Shown piece after piece: positions 17,914 through 26,814 of a stretch of DNA of 64,000 bases. The notes under the pieces are model-generated. The model saw nothing but the letters and a program-made list of their open reading frames with translations. It was not told the origin of the DNA and searched no databases. Location: contig NZ_SSOM01000019.1 of NCBI RefSeq assembly GCF_029871235.1, positions 62,001 to 126,000 of the forward strand, written 5' to 3'. The DNA is from Pseudomonas sp. BN411 (GTDB lineage Bacteria; Pseudomonadota; Gammaproteobacteria; Pseudomonadales; Pseudomonadaceae). The translations under genes were made by a program, and so were the position numbers. How positions within the stretch are numbered: the first letter of the stretch is position 1; each line of letters opens with the position of its first letter.

Positions 17914-19962
17914 GTGACCCTGAGCAATCCCCTCCTGCAAGACTTCGACCTGCCGCCCTACTCCGCCATTCGTCCGGAACATGTCGAACCGGCCGTCGAC
18001 CAGATCCTCGCCGACAACCGTGCCGCCATCGCCGAGCTGCTCGAACGCCAGGACGGCACCCCCACCTGGCAGGGGCTGGTGCTGGCACTGGACGAACTGG
18101 GCGAACGCCTGGGGCGAGCCTGGAGCCCGGTGAGCCACCTGAACGCCGTGTGCAACAACGCCGAACTGCGCAATGCCTACGAGGCCTGCCTGCCCAAGCT
18201 GTCCGAATACTGGACCGAGATGGGCCAGAACCGAGCGTTGTTCCAGGCCTACGAGGCGCTGGCCGCCGGTCCCGAAGCCGCCGGCTTCGACGTGGCGCAG
18301 AAGACCATCCTCGACCACGCACTGCGCGACTTCCGCCTGTCCGGCATCGACCTGCCGGCCGACAAGCAACAGCGTTACGGCGAAATCCAGATGAAGCTGT
18401 CCGAGCTGGGCAGCCGCTTCTCCAACCAACTGCTGGACGCCACCCAGGCCTGGACCAAAGAGGTGCACGACGAAGCGGCCCTGGCCGGTCTCACCGATTC
18501 GGCCAAGGCACAGATGAAGCAGGCCGCCGAAGCCAAGGGCCTGGGCGGCTGGCTGATCACCCTGGAATTCCCCAGCTACTACGCGGTGATGACCTACGCC
18601 GATGACCGCGCCCTGCGCGAAGAGGTCTACACCGCCTACAGCACCCGCGCCTCCGACCAGGGGCCGAATGCCGGGCAGAACGACAACGGCCCGGTGATGG
18701 CCGAAATCCTCGACCTGCGCCAGGAGCTGGCCCGCCTGCTGGGCTTCGAGCATTTCTCCGACCTCAGCCTGGCCACCAAGATGGCCGAGTCCACCCCGCA
18801 GGTGCTGGGCTTCCTCCGCGATCTGGCCAAGCGCAGCAAGCCGTTTGCCGCCAACGACCTGGACGAGCTCAAGGCCTTCGCCGCCGAGCGCGGCGTGGGC
18901 GACCTGCATAGCTGGGACGTGGGCTACTTCAGCGAGAAGCTGCGCGAGCAGCGCTACAGTATTTCCCAGGAAACCCTGCGCGCCTACTTCCCCGTCGACA
19001 AGGTGCTGTCCGGCCTCTTCGCCATCGTGCAGAAGCTCTACGGCATCGAGATCCGCGAGCTGTCCGGCTTCGACACCTGGCACCCGGACGTGCGCCTGTT
19101 CGAGATCAGCGAGAACGGCCAGCACGTCGGCCGCTTCTTCTTCGACCTCTATGCCCGCGCCAACAAGCGCGGTGGCGCCTGGATGGACGGCGCCCGTGAC
19201 AAGCGCCGCAACGTCGGTGGCGAACTGGTGAGCCCGGTGGCCAACCTGGTCTGCAACTTCACCCCAGCGGTGGGCGACAAGCCGGCCCTGCTGACCCACG
19301 ATGAAGTCACCACCCTCTTCCACGAGTTCGGCCATGGCCTGCATCACCTACTGACCCGCGTCGAGCATGCCGGTGCGTCCGGCATCAACGGCGTGGCTTG
19401 GGACGCGGTGGAGCTGCCCAGCCAGTTCATGGAGAACTGGTGCTGGGAGCCGGAAGGCCTGGCGCTGATCTCCGGTCACTACCAGTCCGCTGAGCCGCTG
19501 CCCCAGGACCTGCTGGACAAGATGCTCGCGGCGAAGAACTTCCAGTCCGGCCTGATGATGGTGCGCCAGCTGGAGTTCTCCCTGTTCGACTTCGAACTGC
19601 ATGCCGCCCACGGCGACGGCCGCAGTGTCCTCGACGTGCTGGAGGCGATCCGCTCCGAAGTCGCGGTGATGCGTCCGCCGGCGTTCAATCGTTTCGCCAA
19701 CAGCTTCGCGCACATCTTTGCCGGCGGTTACGCAGCCGGTTACTACAGCTACAAGTGGGCGGAAGTGCTGTCCGCTGACGCCTTCTCTCGCTTCGAGGAG
19801 GAAGGTGTGCTCAATCCGGCCACCGGTCGCGCATTCCGCGAGGCCATCCTGGCCCGTGGCGGTTCCCAGGAGCCCATGGTGCTGTTCGTCGACTTCCGTG
19901 GTCGCGAGCCCTCCATCGACGCCCTGTTGCGCCACAGCGGCCTGACGGAGGACGCAGCATGA
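17914..19962 (+). CDS. prlC: Oligopeptidase A (M3 metallopeptidase)
   Basis: The 682-residue cytoplasmic zinc peptidase degrades signal peptides and other short peptides. The zinc motif is HEFGHGLHH (about residue 470) and the third ligand Glu lies in GVAWDAVELPSQFMENW. GTG 17914 is chosen because AGGTGA lies five bases upstream; an in-frame GTG at 17905 would add three residues. The TGA overlaps the ATG of the following zinc-ribbon gene. It is divergent from the carbonic-anhydrase-like gene. Confidence 0.95.
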   Translation: MTLSNPLLQDFDLPPYSAIRPEHVEPAVDQILADNRAAIAELLERQDGTPTWQGLVLALDELGERLGRAWSPVSHLNAVCNNAELRNAYEACLPKLSEYWTEMGQNRALFQAYEALAAGPEAAGFDVAQKTILDHALRDFRLSGIDLPADKQQRYGEIQMKLSELGSRFSNQLLDATQAWTKEVHDEAALAGLTDSAKAQMKQAAEAKGLGGWLITLEFPSYYAVMTYADDRALREEVYTAYSTRASDQGPNAGQNDNGPVMAEILDLRQELARLLGFEHFSDLSLATKMAESTPQVLGFLRDLAKRSKPFAANDLDELKAFAAERGVGDLHSWDVGYFSEKLREQRYSISQETLRAYFPVDKVLSGLFAIVQKLYGIEIRELSGFDTWHPDVRLFEISENGQHVGRFFFDLYARANKRGGAWMDGARDKRRNVGGELVSPVANLVCNFTPAVGDKPALLTHDEVTTLFHEFGHGLHHLLTRVEHAGASGINGVAWDAVELPSQFMENWCWEPEGLALISGHYQSAEPLPQDLLDKMLAAKNFQSGLMMVRQLEFSLFDFELHAAHGDGRSVLDVLEAIRSEVAVMRPPAFNRFANSFAHIFAGGYAAGYYSYKWAEVLSADAFSRFEEEGVLNPATGRAFREAILARGGSQEPMVLFVDFRGREPSIDALLRHSGLTEDAA

Positions 19963-20225
19963 CCGCCACGCCGAAACGCTTCATCGCCGGTGCCGTGTGC
20001 CCGGCGTGCAGCGAGATGGACAAGATCCAGATGTGGGACGAGGACGGTGTGCCGCACCGCCAGTGCGTGGCCTGCGGCTATGCCGACACCCTGAACGCCC
20101 AGGGCCAGTCGGTGCCGAAGGAGCTCGGTACCCGCGTCAATCAGCCCAAGCCCAAGGCGGCCGATCCCAAGGTGCAGGGGGTGCAGTTCTTCCCCAATCC
20201 GAAGCTGAAGAAACCCAGCGAGTGA
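19959..20225 (+). CDS. YheV family zinc-ribbon protein
   Basis: The 88-residue product has CPAC at residue 14 and CVAC at about 36, a four-cysteine zinc ribbon, then a Lys/Pro-rich tail (NQPKPKAADPKVQGVQFFPNPKLKKPSE). It overlaps the end of prlC by four bases, an arrangement also found in other gammaproteobacteria, suggesting coupled translation. A nucleic-acid role is often assumed for the family but is unproven. Confidence 0.88.
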   Translation: MTATPKRFIAGAVCPACSEMDKIQMWDEDGVPHRQCVACGYADTLNAQGQSVPKELGTRVNQPKPKAADPKVQGVQFFPNPKLKKPSE

Positions 20226-20283
20226 GCGGAACGCCAAGGAGGGCGCATGTGGCATCTGGTGTGTGGTGATGGAGGGGCGGTGA

Positions 20284-20347
20284 GCGTTGGGCTTTCCGTC
20301 CGTCTCATCTGATCCGTAGGTTGGTGCTGAGCGCAGCGAAGCCCAAC
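20284..20347. repeat. GTAGGTTGG-type palindromic repeat
   Basis: GTAGGTTGGTGCTGAGCGCA followed by GCGAAGCCCAAC ends at 20347. It pairs with GTTGGGCTT near 20286. The same element, nearly complete, occurs at 32582-32680. It occupies most of the gap before the acetyltransferase gene. Confidence 0.6.
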
Positions 20348-20384
20348 ATGCCCGCCCACTGTCCGATCTGCCAGGAGGCACAGC

Positions 20385-21026
20385 ATGCACGGCCCTGACC
20401 CCCGCAACCTGCACCCCATGGCTGGCTTTCCGCAGGTCTGCTACATCCGCAATGTGGTGAACAACCCGCAGATCGAGATCGGCGAGTACACCTACTACGA
20501 CGACCCGGACGGCGCGGAAAACTTCGAGCGCAACGTGCTCTATCTCTTTCCCTTCATCGGCGACCGGCTGGTGATCGGCCGGTTCTGCGCTCTGGCGCGC
20601 GGCGTGAAATTCATCATGAACGGCGCAAACCACAAGATGTCGGGCTTCTCCACCTATCCCTTCCAGATATTCGGTGGCGGCTGGGAGAAGCACATGCCGG
20701 CGATGGAAGAGTTTCCCTACAAGGGCGACACCGTCATTGGCAACGACGTGTGGATTGGCTACGACGCACTGATCATGCCCGGCGTGCGCATCGGTGATGG
20801 CGCCATCATTTCCTCGCGCTCAGTGGTCACTCGCGACGTACCGCCTTACACCATTGTCGGAGGCAATCCGGCCGAACCGCTGAAACAGCGCTTCCCGGAC
20901 GAACAGGTACAGCGCCTGCTGGCGGTGGCCTGGTGGAACTGGTCGGTGGAAAAGATCAGTCGTCATATGGCGGCCATCATGGGCGCCGACATCGACGAAC
21001 TGGAGCGTTGCGCCGCGTCCGAGTGA
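20385..21026 (+). CDS. Vat-like streptogramin A / xenobiotic acetyltransferase
   Basis: The 213-residue left-handed beta-helix O-acetyltransferase contains MNGANHKMSGFSTYPFQIFG, GWEKHMP, KGDTVIGNDVWIGYDALIMP and VGGNPAEPLKQRFPDE, which closely follow Vat enzymes that acetylate streptogramin A. The catalytic His is in GANHKM (about residue 84). CatB-type chloramphenicol acetyltransferases are the next nearest group. AGGAGG precedes ATG 20385. It lies between two genes (YheV and the radical SAM gene) that adjoin in PAO1 as remembered, so it looks inserted. Activity on antibiotics is not established by sequence. Confidence 0.88.
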   Translation: MHGPDPRNLHPMAGFPQVCYIRNVVNNPQIEIGEYTYYDDPDGAENFERNVLYLFPFIGDRLVIGRFCALARGVKFIMNGANHKMSGFSTYPFQIFGGGWEKHMPAMEEFPYKGDTVIGNDVWIGYDALIMPGVRIGDGAIISSRSVVTRDVPPYTIVGGNPAEPLKQRFPDEQVQRLLAVAWWNWSVEKISRHMAAIMGADIDELERCAASE

Positions 21027-21074
21027 TGCACCGCCCGGCAGAATCCGGCTAGTCGTAGGAAGAATCTCAATATA

Positions 21075-21090
21075 CTGTATGAATATACAG
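21075..21090 (+). promoter_or_regulatory. LexA (SOS) box
   Basis: CTGTATGAATATACAG is a near-perfect CTG-N10-CAG LexA operator, 18 bases upstream of the radical SAM start. P. aeruginosa PA0069, its apparent ortholog, is reported in the LexA regulon. Confidence 0.9.
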
Positions 21091-21107
21091 TTTGTGGAAA
21101 TTCTCCC

Positions 21108-22166
21108 ATGCCTGCCCCTCTTCCGCCCCGTGGCCGTGGTACGGCCAGCAACCCCTTCAACCGTTTCGCACCAACCACCTCGGTGGCGATGGATGACGGC
21201 TGGTTCCAGGAAGTCCCGCCCAGCCGCGCGACCGAAGTCCGGCAGGAAACCGCGAAGAGCATCATCACCCGCAACCAGTCGCCGGACCTGCCCTTCGACC
21301 GCTCGGTGAATCCCTATCGCGGCTGCGAGCACGGTTGCATCTACTGCTATGCGCGGCCCAGCCATGCCTATTGGGACATGTCGCCGGGGCTGGATTTCGA
21401 AACCCGGCTGATCGCCAAAACCAACGCCGTCGCCCTGCTCGAACAGCAGCTCTCCAAGCCGGGTTACCAGTGCGCGCCGATCAACCTCGGTTCCAACACC
21501 GACCCTTACCAGCCCATCGAGCGCGAATACCGCCTCACCCGCCAGACTCTCGAAGTGCTGCTGCGCTATCGCCACCCGGTGACCATCGTCACCAAGGGCT
21601 CGCTGGTGTTGCGCGATCTCGACCTGCTCACCGAGCTGGCGGAGCAGAACCTGGTGGCCGTGATGATCAGCCTCACCACCCTCGACGACGAACTGAAACG
21701 CACCCTGGAACCCCGCGCCGCCGCTCCATCGGCACGCCTGCGGGCGATCCGCGTGCTGAGCGAGAACCGTATTCCGGTGGGTGTGCTCTGTTCGCCGATG
21801 ATCCCCATGATCAACGACATGGAGCTGGAGAGCCTGCTGGAAGCCGCGCGAGATGCCGGCGCGCGGCAGGCGAACTACATGCTGCTGCGCCTGCCCAGGG
21901 AGGTGGGGCCGCTGTTCGAGGAATGGCTCCAGGCGCATTACCCGCAGCGTGCTGCCCATGTGATGAGCATCATTCGCCAGTGCCGGGGCGGGGAAATCTA
22001 CGACAGCCGTTTCGGCCACCGCTTCAAGGGCCAGGGACCTTTCGCCGAGCTGCTGGCGCAGCGTTTTGCCGTCGCCATCCGCAAGCTGGGACTGAACCGG
22101 CGGCGCGACTATGAACTGGACTGTTCACGCTTCTGTCCGCCCGGTGGACAGATGGCGTTACTTTGA
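21108..22166 (+). CDS. PA0069-family radical SAM protein, SOS-controlled
   Basis: The 352-residue product has CEHGCIYCYAR (CxxxCxxC iron-sulfur cluster motif; about residue 75), the second family block INLGSNTDPYQPIEREYRLTRQ and KGSLVLRDLDLL. It belongs to the Rv2578c/SplB-like radical SAM group with a C-terminal extension containing DYELDCSRFCPPGGQM. A LexA box directly upstream indicates DNA-damage induction. A DNA repair or nucleotide-modifying role is often suggested but not proven. Confidence 0.88.
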   Translation: MPAPLPPRGRGTASNPFNRFAPTTSVAMDDGWFQEVPPSRATEVRQETAKSIITRNQSPDLPFDRSVNPYRGCEHGCIYCYARPSHAYWDMSPGLDFETRLIAKTNAVALLEQQLSKPGYQCAPINLGSNTDPYQPIEREYRLTRQTLEVLLRYRHPVTIVTKGSLVLRDLDLLTELAEQNLVAVMISLTTLDDELKRTLEPRAAAPSARLRAIRVLSENRIPVGVLCSPMIPMINDMELESLLEAARDAGARQANYMLLRLPREVGPLFEEWLQAHYPQRAAHVMSIIRQCRGGEIYDSRFGHRFKGQGPFAELLAQRFAVAIRKLGLNRRRDYELDCSRFCPPGGQMALL

Positions 22167-22276
22167 GGTGTGACTCGGGAGGCTGTAACGACAGTCCTGT
22201 AGGAATTCAAATGCCGACAATCAGTGGATAATGGGCGGCAGAACAGACAATTCCTAAGATGACTGAGGTTGGCAGC

Positions 22277-22984
22277 ATGAGCAACGAGCGCGACAAGCAA
22301 CGTGGTGAGAGTGCGGAAGAGGCCCTGCGGAACATAGTCGAGGGCTTCCAGCGCTTCCGCGACGAAGTCTTCCCGCAACAGGAAGAACTGTTCAAGAAGC
22401 TCGCCCATGAGCAGAAACCCCGCGCCATGTTCATCACCTGCGCCGACTCGCGAATCGTCCCCGAGCTGATTACCCAGAGCTCGCCCGGCGACCTGTTCGT
22501 CACCCGTAACGTCGGCAACGTGGTGCCGCCTTACGGCCAGATGAACGGCGGCGTGTCGACGGCCATCGAGTTCGCGGTGATGGCCCTCGGCGTGCACCAC
22601 ATCATCATCTGCGGCCACTCCGACTGCGGCGCCATGAAGGCCGTGATGGACCCGCAGACGCTGGAGCGCATGCCCACCGTAAAGGCCTGGCTGCGCCATG
22701 CCGAGGTGGCCAAGGTGGTGGTCCAGGAAAATTGCGGCTGCGCCAGCCACGAGTCCCTGGCGGTGCTCACCGAAGAGAACGTGGTGGCCCAGCTCGACCA
22801 CCTGCGCACCCACCCCTCGGTGGCGGCGCGCCTGGCCAGCGGCCAGCTGTTCATCCATGGCTGGGTCTATGACATCGAGACGTCCGTCATCAAGGCCTAT
22901 GACGCCGAGCAGGGGCGCTTCCGCGTGATCGGTGACGGTCCGCTGCCGATGGCCACGCCACGGCCGCGCTACCAGGTGGATTGA
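22277..22984 (+). CDS. Beta-class carbonic anhydrase
   Basis: The 235-residue zinc enzyme interconverts carbon dioxide and bicarbonate. Zinc and active-site residues are in FITCADSR (Cys, Asp, Arg) and CGHSDCGAM (His, Cys). GAGG lies eight bases before ATG 22277, preferred over ATG 22259. It corresponds to psCA1 (PA0102) in P. aeruginosa, where this enzyme supports growth in ambient air. A strong terminator follows. Confidence 0.95.
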   Translation: MSNERDKQRGESAEEALRNIVEGFQRFRDEVFPQQEELFKKLAHEQKPRAMFITCADSRIVPELITQSSPGDLFVTRNVGNVVPPYGQMNGGVSTAIEFAVMALGVHHIIICGHSDCGAMKAVMDPQTLERMPTVKAWLRHAEVAKVVVQENCGCASHESLAVLTEENVVAQLDHLRTHPSVAARLASGQLFIHGWVYDIETSVIKAYDAEQGRFRVIGDGPLPMATPRPRYQVD

Positions 22985-22992
22985 TGAAAAAA

Positions 22993-23017
22993 GGGGCTGC
23001 CGGTGCAGCCCCTTTTT
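22993..23017. terminator. Bidirectional terminator
   Basis: GGGGCTGC-CGGT-GCAGCCCC followed by five T, and preceded by A residues, lies between the convergent carbonic anhydrase and hypothetical genes. Confidence 0.93.
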
Positions 23018-23020
23018 CAT

Positions 23021-23680
23021 TCAGCCAGCAGAACGCTGGCCCTGGTTCAGTTCCAGCCCGACACCCAGTTGCTGGGACATGCATGGCCAGCGTTTCCAGG
23101 CTTCTTCCACCTTGGGGTCGTGCAGTTGCTGGCGATAGGCCTGGGCCGAGGGTTGGCTGAATACGTCGTCGTCCAGCAGGCCGTCCACGGCATGGTGCAC
23201 GGCTTCGTCCAACTGGTTGGCGAAAGGCTCGCCGATCAGCTGGTGGGCGATCAGGTTGGCCACCGTGGTATCCAGCGGGATCAGCGGCTGGCCGAAATGC
23301 ACGATGTAGCGGTCATTGACCTCTTCCACCAGGCGATGGGCCAGGTAGGCCTCGTCGAGCAGGCCTTCCAGGCCTTCATGACCTGCCATCAGGGCCGGGG
23401 GCTGCAGGAAGAACTGCTCGGCGACCTGGAGCACTGGTTTGATGCGGGCTTCGATTCCGGCTTCACGGGCGACATTGGCGGCGGCATCCAGCACGTCCGG
23501 GACTTGTTCCACATAGGCGGCGATGAAGCGGGCGAGCACGCCCTGGGCATCCTCTGCCGGCAGGCGAATGGCGGGGTGCAGGCTGGCGACCTGGGCTTCC
23601 AGTATCCGGGTCAGTTGGGAGGAGGCGACTTCGTTCTGGAGGGCGCGCTGGATGAGTTCGCGCAGTGCGGCGGTGTTCAT
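23021..23680 (-). CDS. Conserved hypothetical protein
   Basis: The 219-residue soluble, mainly alpha-helical protein (TAALRELIQRALQNEVASSQLTRILEAQVASLHPAIRLPAEDAQ...) has no catalytic motif or signal that I recognise. AGGAG lies five bases before ATG 23680; the in-frame extension to 23734 is rejected. Its position between carbonic anhydrase and coxB matches P. aeruginosa PA0104 as I remember it. The sulfate transporter that adjoins it in PAO1 is missing. Confidence 0.75.
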   Translation of the reverse strand: MNTAALRELIQRALQNEVASSQLTRILEAQVASLHPAIRLPAEDAQGVLARFIAAYVEQVPDVLDAAANVAREAGIEARIKPVLQVAEQFFLQPPALMAGHEGLEGLLDEAYLAHRLVEEVNDRYIVHFGQPLIPLDTTVANLIAHQLIGEPFANQLDEAVHHAVDGLLDDDVFSQPSAQAYRQQLHDPKVEEAWKRWPCMSQQLGVGLELNQGQRSAG

Positions 23681-24066
23681 GACTGCTCCTGAAAAGGACA
23701 TGGCGGTTGCAGGTGAATGAAAAGTTGAAGACAAGACCTTAGCTCGCTCAGCGGAACTGCTAAGACCGGATTGTCATAATTGCTTAGCGGTTATTCGGGC
23801 AGGATATAACAGCACTTTGCCATCCGCTTGCAGCCCACGCCAGCCGTGGCGTTTAGGACAAGGCTTACGCGCCTTCAGCCATTTCTTCGGTCGCGTTGCG
23901 CACCCGAAGTCCCTGTCTATACTCCGACTCGAAAGGCATTACCTGATGGAACCCGACTGTGCACCTGCGTGCCGAGGTCGGCGGTCCGAGTGTGGTAGTC
24001 CGGGCAGCCGTCCCCAAGCCGTTGGCCCAGCCGGCGGGATAACAAGAACGAGAAGGGGAACCCGCA
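23681..24066. other. Upstream region of the aa3 oxidase operon
   Basis: 386 bases with no supportable gene. A-rich runs near 23720-23735 and a TGTCATAATTGC segment near 23772 could be promoter elements, and TGTCTATACTCC near 23913 is another weak sigma-70-like -10. A GAGAAGGGGA ribosome site precedes coxB. No clear Anr or sigma-54 site was seen. Confidence 0.4.
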
Positions 24067-25194
24067 ATGATGCGACATCCACGAGTCTGGATGGGACTCC
24101 TGCTGCTGTCTGTTCTCAGCCAGGCGGAGGCTGCCTGGACAGTCAACATGGCGCCTGGGGCAACCGAGGTCAGCCGCACCGTTTTCGATCTGCACATGAC
24201 TATCTTCTGGATCTGCGTCGTCATCGGCGTACTGGTCTTCGGTGCCATGTTCTGGTCGATGATCATCCACCGCCGCTCCACCGGCCAGCAGCCGGCGCAT
24301 TTCCACGAGAGCACCACGGTTGAAATCCTCTGGACCGTCGTGCCCTTCGTCATCCTCGTGCTGATGGCGGTGCCGGCGACCAAGACGCTGATCGACATCT
24401 ACGACACCTCCGAATCCGGGCTGGACGTGCAGGTCACTGGCTACCAGTGGAAATGGCACTACAAGTACCTGGGCCAGGACGTGGAGTTCTTCAGCAACCT
24501 GGCCACGCCTGCTGACCAGATCCACAACAAGGCGCCGAAGGACGAGCACTACCTGCTGGAAGTCGACCAGCCGCTGGTGGTGCCGGTGGGCACCAAGGTG
24601 CGCTTCCTGATCACCGCCGCCGACGTGATCCACTCCTGGTGGGTGCCGGCGCTGGCAGTGAAGAAGGACGCCATTCCCGGCTTCGTCAACGAATCCTGGA
24701 CGCGCATCGAGAAGCCCGGCATCTACCGTGGCCAGTGCACCGAACTGTGCGGCAAGGACCACGGTTTCATGCCCATCGTGGTCGAGGCCAAGTCCCAGGA
24801 GGACTTCGCCAAATGGCTGGCGGCTCGCAAGGAAGAGACCGCCAAGCAGAAGGAGCTGACCGACAAGGATTGGACCCTGGAGGAGCTGGTTGCGCGGGGT
24901 GACAAGGTCTACCACACCACCTGCGCCGCCTGTCACCAGGCCGAGGGCCAGGGCCTGCCGCCCATGTTCCCGGCACTCAAGGGTTCGAAGATCGCCACCG
25001 GTCCCAAGGCTGATCACCTGAGCATCGTCTTCCACGGCAAGCAGGGCACTGCCATGGCCGCCTTCGGCAAGCAACTGTCCGAAGTCGATATCGCCGCCGT
25101 CATTACCTACGAGCGCAATTCCTGGGGCAACAACACCGGGGACATGGTGACGCCGAAGGAAGTGCTGGCCCTGAAACAGGCGGAAAGCCAATGA
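24067..25194 (+). CDS. coxB: Cytochrome c oxidase subunit II with fused cytochrome c domain
   Basis: The 375-residue product has a signal sequence, two transmembrane helices (about 40-66 and 85-103) and a CuA domain with His189, Cys224, Cys228, His232 and Met235 (CTELCGKDHGFM). A C-terminal heme c motif CAACH (286-290) makes it the caa3-type subunit II typical of Pseudomonas aa3 oxidase. It accepts electrons from cytochrome c and passes them to subunit I. The TGA overlaps an upstream ATG of the next frame, so the genes are tightly packed. Confidence 0.96.
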   Translation: MMRHPRVWMGLLLLSVLSQAEAAWTVNMAPGATEVSRTVFDLHMTIFWICVVIGVLVFGAMFWSMIIHRRSTGQQPAHFHESTTVEILWTVVPFVILVLMAVPATKTLIDIYDTSESGLDVQVTGYQWKWHYKYLGQDVEFFSNLATPADQIHNKAPKDEHYLLEVDQPLVVPVGTKVRFLITAADVIHSWWVPALAVKKDAIPGFVNESWTRIEKPGIYRGQCTELCGKDHGFMPIVVEAKSQEDFAKWLAARKEETAKQKELTDKDWTLEELVARGDKVYHTTCAACHQAEGQGLPPMFPALKGSKIATGPKADHLSIVFHGKQGTAMAAFGKQLSEVDIAAVITYERNSWGNNTGDMVTPKEVLALKQAESQ

Positions 25195-25223
25195 AGAAGA
25201 CACCGGCCTATATGGAGACTGAC

Positions 25224-26813
25224 ATGAGTGCAGTGATCGATCACGATCATGCCGGGCATGATCACCACCACGGTCCGGCCAAGGGCCTGATGCGCTGGGT
25301 GCTGACCACCAACCACAAGGACATCGGCACGATGTACCTGTGGTTCAGCTTCGCCGCGTTCCTCCTCGGGGGTTCCATGGCGATGGTGATCCGCGCCGAG
25401 CTGTTCCAGCCCGGCCTGCAGATCGTGCAGCCGGAATTCTTCAACCAGATGACCACCATGCACGGCCTGATCATGGTGTTCGGCGCGGTGATGCCGGCCT
25501 TCGTCGGCCTCGCGAACTGGATGATCCCGCTGATGATCGGCGCGCCGGACATGGCCCTGCCGCGCATGAACAACTTCAGCTTCTGGCTGCTGCCGGCGGC
25601 CTTCGGCCTGCTGGTCAGCACCCTGTTCACCGCCGGCGGCGGGCCAAACTTCGGCTGGACCTTCTACGCGCCGCTATCGACCACCTACGCGCCGGAGAGC
25701 GTCACCTACTTCATCTTCGCCATCCACCTGATGGGCATCAGCTCGATCATGGGCGCGATCAACGTGATCGCCACCATCCTCAACCTGCGTGCCCCGGGCA
25801 TGACCCTGATGAAGATGCCGCTGTTCGTCTGGACCTGGCTGATCACCGCCTTCCTGCTGATCGCGGTGATGCCGGTGCTGGCCGGTTGCGTGACCATGAT
25901 GCTGATGGACATCCACTTCGGCACCAGCTTCTTCAGTGCTGCCGGCGGTGGTGACCCGGTGCTGTTCCAGCACGTGTTCTGGTTCTTCGGCCACCCCGAG
26001 GTGTACATCATGATCCTGCCCGCCTTCGGTGCGGTCAGCTCGATCATCCCGGCCTTCAGCCGCAAGCCGCTGTTCGGTTACACCTCGATGGTCTACGCCA
26101 CCGCGTCCATCGCCTTCCTGTCGTTCATCGTCTGGGCGCACCACATGTTCACCGTGGGCATTCCGCTGACCGGTGAGCTGTTCTTCATGTTCGCCACCAT
26201 GCTGATCGCCGTGCCCACCGGGGTGAAGGTGTTCAACTGGGTGAGCACCATGTGGGAAGGCTCGCTGACCTTCGAGACGCCCATGCTGTTCGCCGTGGCC
26301 TTCGTCATCCTGTTCACCATCGGCGGGTTCTCCGGCCTGATGCTGGCCATCGCCCCGGCGGACTTCCAGTACCACGACACCTACTTCGTGGTGGCGCACT
26401 TCCACTACGTGCTGGTGCCCGGCGCCATCTTCGGCATCTTCGCCTCGGCCTACTACTGGCTGCCGAAGTGGACCGGCCACATGTACGACGAGACCCTCGG
26501 CAAGCTGCACTTCTGGATGAGCTTCATCGGCATGAACATGGCGTTCTTCCCCATGCACTTCGTGGGGCTGGCAGGCATGCCTCGGCGAATTCCGGACTAC
26601 AACCTGCAGTTCGCCGACTTCAACATGATCTCGTCCATCGGCGCCTTCACCTTCGGTGCCACCCAGCTCCTCTTCCTGTTCATCGTCATCAAGTGCATCC
26701 GTGGCGGCAAGAAGGCCCCGGCCAAGCCCTGGGATGGTGCCGAGGGCCTGGAGTGGACCGTGCCGTCGCCGGCGCCCTACCACACCTTCACCACGCCGCC
26801 GGAAGTGAAGTGA
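25224..26813 (+). CDS. coxA: Cytochrome c oxidase subunit I
   Basis: The 529-residue, twelve-helix heme-copper oxidase core reduces oxygen and pumps protons. Heme ligands lie in TTMHGLIMVFG and VVAHFHYVLVPGA; CuB ligands in FWFFGHPEVYIMILPAFG (the Glu-containing D-channel region and cross-linked His-Tyr pair) and VWAHHMFTVG. GGAG lies seven bases before ATG 25224, so the MSAVIDHDH start with its His-rich N terminus is used rather than 25191. Confidence 0.96.
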   Translation: MSAVIDHDHAGHDHHHGPAKGLMRWVLTTNHKDIGTMYLWFSFAAFLLGGSMAMVIRAELFQPGLQIVQPEFFNQMTTMHGLIMVFGAVMPAFVGLANWMIPLMIGAPDMALPRMNNFSFWLLPAAFGLLVSTLFTAGGGPNFGWTFYAPLSTTYAPESVTYFIFAIHLMGISSIMGAINVIATILNLRAPGMTLMKMPLFVWTWLITAFLLIAVMPVLAGCVTMMLMDIHFGTSFFSAAGGGDPVLFQHVFWFFGHPEVYIMILPAFGAVSSIIPAFSRKPLFGYTSMVYATASIAFLSFIVWAHHMFTVGIPLTGELFFMFATMLIAVPTGVKVFNWVSTMWEGSLTFETPMLFAVAFVILFTIGGFSGLMLAIAPADFQYHDTYFVVAHFHYVLVPGAIFGIFASAYYWLPKWTGHMYDETLGKLHFWMSFIGMNMAFFPMHFVGLAGMPRRIPDYNLQFADFNMISSIGAFTFGATQLLFLFIVIKCIRGGKKAPAKPWDGAEGLEWTVPSPAPYHTFTTPPEVK

Positions 26814-26814
26814 G

